Source: Cyclostephanos tholiformis (Eukaryota > Bacillariophyta > Thalassiosirophyceae > Thalassiosirales > Thalassiosiraceae). Taken from it: DNA of 17,505 nucleotides. The notes beneath the pieces are model-generated. The model saw only the letters and a program-made list of their open reading frames with translations. It had not been told where the DNA came from and ran no database searches. Made by a program: the position numbers and the translations under genes. The DNA lies in the NCBI GenBank assembly GCA_036939975.1, contig JALLPB010001613.1:1-17505 (forward strand), written 5' to 3'. Shown here in pieces: positions 16,851-17,505 of the stretch; the first letter of the stretch is position 1; each line of letters opens with the position of its first letter.

Positions 16851-16956
16851 GGGGAGAGGGGGGACAAGGTGGGGGGGGGTGCATATTTTATATTAATAAA
16901 TTAAATCATTTATCACTCTTTTATTTATTACTTAATTATTAACCCGTCATTGCTTC

Positions 16957-17505
16957 CTACTTGTTGTCAAATACCTTAACACCACAGGGGAGCGCAAAAA
17001 TCACCGCAACATGCGCATACCAACAATAGTGGTGACACTTAAGCGGAAGATCAAAGAGGGGTCGTCCGCCATGCCGACGAACACCACCTGGCACAAAATG
17101 CTATCCCACAGCTTTGCATGTGGGATGTATGCCTTGGGGAGGAAGCTGACATGGCATCAAATGATGCCATTGCTCATTCAGTTGACGGTGAGCGCAGTCT
17201 CCTCCCGCATCTACCCTTGCCCAAAAGGAAGTCCTCAATGAGGATCTGCTCTTTTTTGATGCGAATGATGACATCGTTGGTGATAACTGCCGTGCCACAG
17301 CCATCAGGGTGCTCCTCACAGGAGCATCCTTGATCACTCCTGTTTGTCCCAACAATGTCAATAACCATGCCGGACAGATGCATGGGGGGAAGAGGCGGAT
17401 CTTGGGGGGCAGGCTTGTTCTTTGCCAAGGCCATCTTCCTCAACAGCTTGCTCGGCTTCGATGTGATGGCAACGGATGCCAGAACAGCCAATGCCGGGCA
17501 CTTCA
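16957..17505 (-). pseudogene. Conserved protein of unknown function, decayed, partial at window end
   Basis: The window edge cuts the 5' end. The first frame (17505-17174) reads MHLSGMVIDIVG, GCSCEEHPDGCGTAVITNDV, IIRIKKEQILIEDF. The next frame takes over near 17200: REETALTVN, stop, MSNGII, stop, CHVSFLPKAYIPHAKLWDSI, LCQVVFVG, DDPSLIFRL. A third gives KCHHYCWYAHVAVIFAL and TAG at 16957-16959. I remember a diatom/oomycete family with the pattern REETAI-x-W-x-DGI-x-RC-x-VGFLP and a C-terminal H-x-N-x-G stretch, but know no function. The TGAs at 17178 and 17157 sit where that family has Trp and Arg. It converges on the pogo-like gene 106 bp away, and may be the second gene of the same transposon. 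Confidence 0.55.

Noticed and set aside
15736..17023. Terminal inverted repeats of the pogo-like element (gtgatttggggcgc near 15741 against ggtgatttttgcgc in complement near 17010)
   Set aside because: The similarity is short and patchy, the right copy lies within the converging gene, and no TA target duplication could be placed.
1666..17180. UGA read as arginine (codon reassignment) in this organism
   Set aside because: All affected genes also carry frameshifts or deletions, CGA is used normally in the intact MBD-like gene, and the Harbinger and pogo-like frames end naturally at TGA. CpG decay is simpler.
1..17505. CRISPR arrays, tRNA, rRNA or bacterial operon signals
   Set aside because: No regularly spaced short repeats with unique spacers, no cloverleaf or rRNA core sequence seen, and the gene content is eukaryotic.

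Overview
This is a eukaryotic nuclear window, probably from a stramenopile and most likely a diatom. The evidence is the mix of elements: a PIF/Harbinger transposon with a second SANT-like gene, a pogo/Tigger-like transposase, a copia-type gag remnant, and a LINE whose reading frame ends in a J-domain-like tail. From memory these protein types are common in diatom and oomycete genomes; no search was run. Only two long frames look intact: an MBD-like gene (3915-5867) and the LINE polyprotein body (10588-13986). Almost everything else recognisable is broken by frameshifts, deletions and in-frame TGA codons.

Layout. 1-967: no gene seen; purine-rich and short direct repeats. 971-3564: a complete PIF/Harbinger element with 26-27 bp terminal inverted repeats, a likely 3-bp target duplication (ATT), a decayed DDE transposase on + and a decayed DUF6818/SANT-like gene on -, converging. 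3915-5867 (-): a 650-residue protein with a C-terminal methyl-CpG-binding-like domain and a Q/H-rich middle. 6150-8150: mostly non-coding, with a three-copy tandem array of about 290-330 bp and flanking diverged repeats that may be remnants of an unrecognised minus-strand gene. 8406-9600 (-): a ribonucleotide reductase small subunit (R2) copy with all metal-ligand motifs but two in-frame TGAs, one frameshift and an assembly join marked by an N. 9928-13986 (-): a LINE with endonuclease remnant, reverse transcriptase, KOW-like segment and J-domain-like tail. 14110-14636 (-): copia-type gag fragment. 14640-15816: inverted repeats and fold-back structures, no gene seen. 15817-16850 (+): pogo-like transposase with an internal deletion removing the first catalytic Asp. 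16957-17505 (-): broken copy of a conserved family of unknown function, converging on the pogo-like gene.

The window reads as a transposon graveyard around one plausible host gene (MBD-like) and a damaged R2 copy. The most informative signals are the LINE's domain architecture, the exact ends of the Harbinger element, and the repeated occurrence of TGA where a family-conserved arginine is expected in unrelated broken genes. The last fits CGA-to-TGA decay by C-to-T change at CpG.
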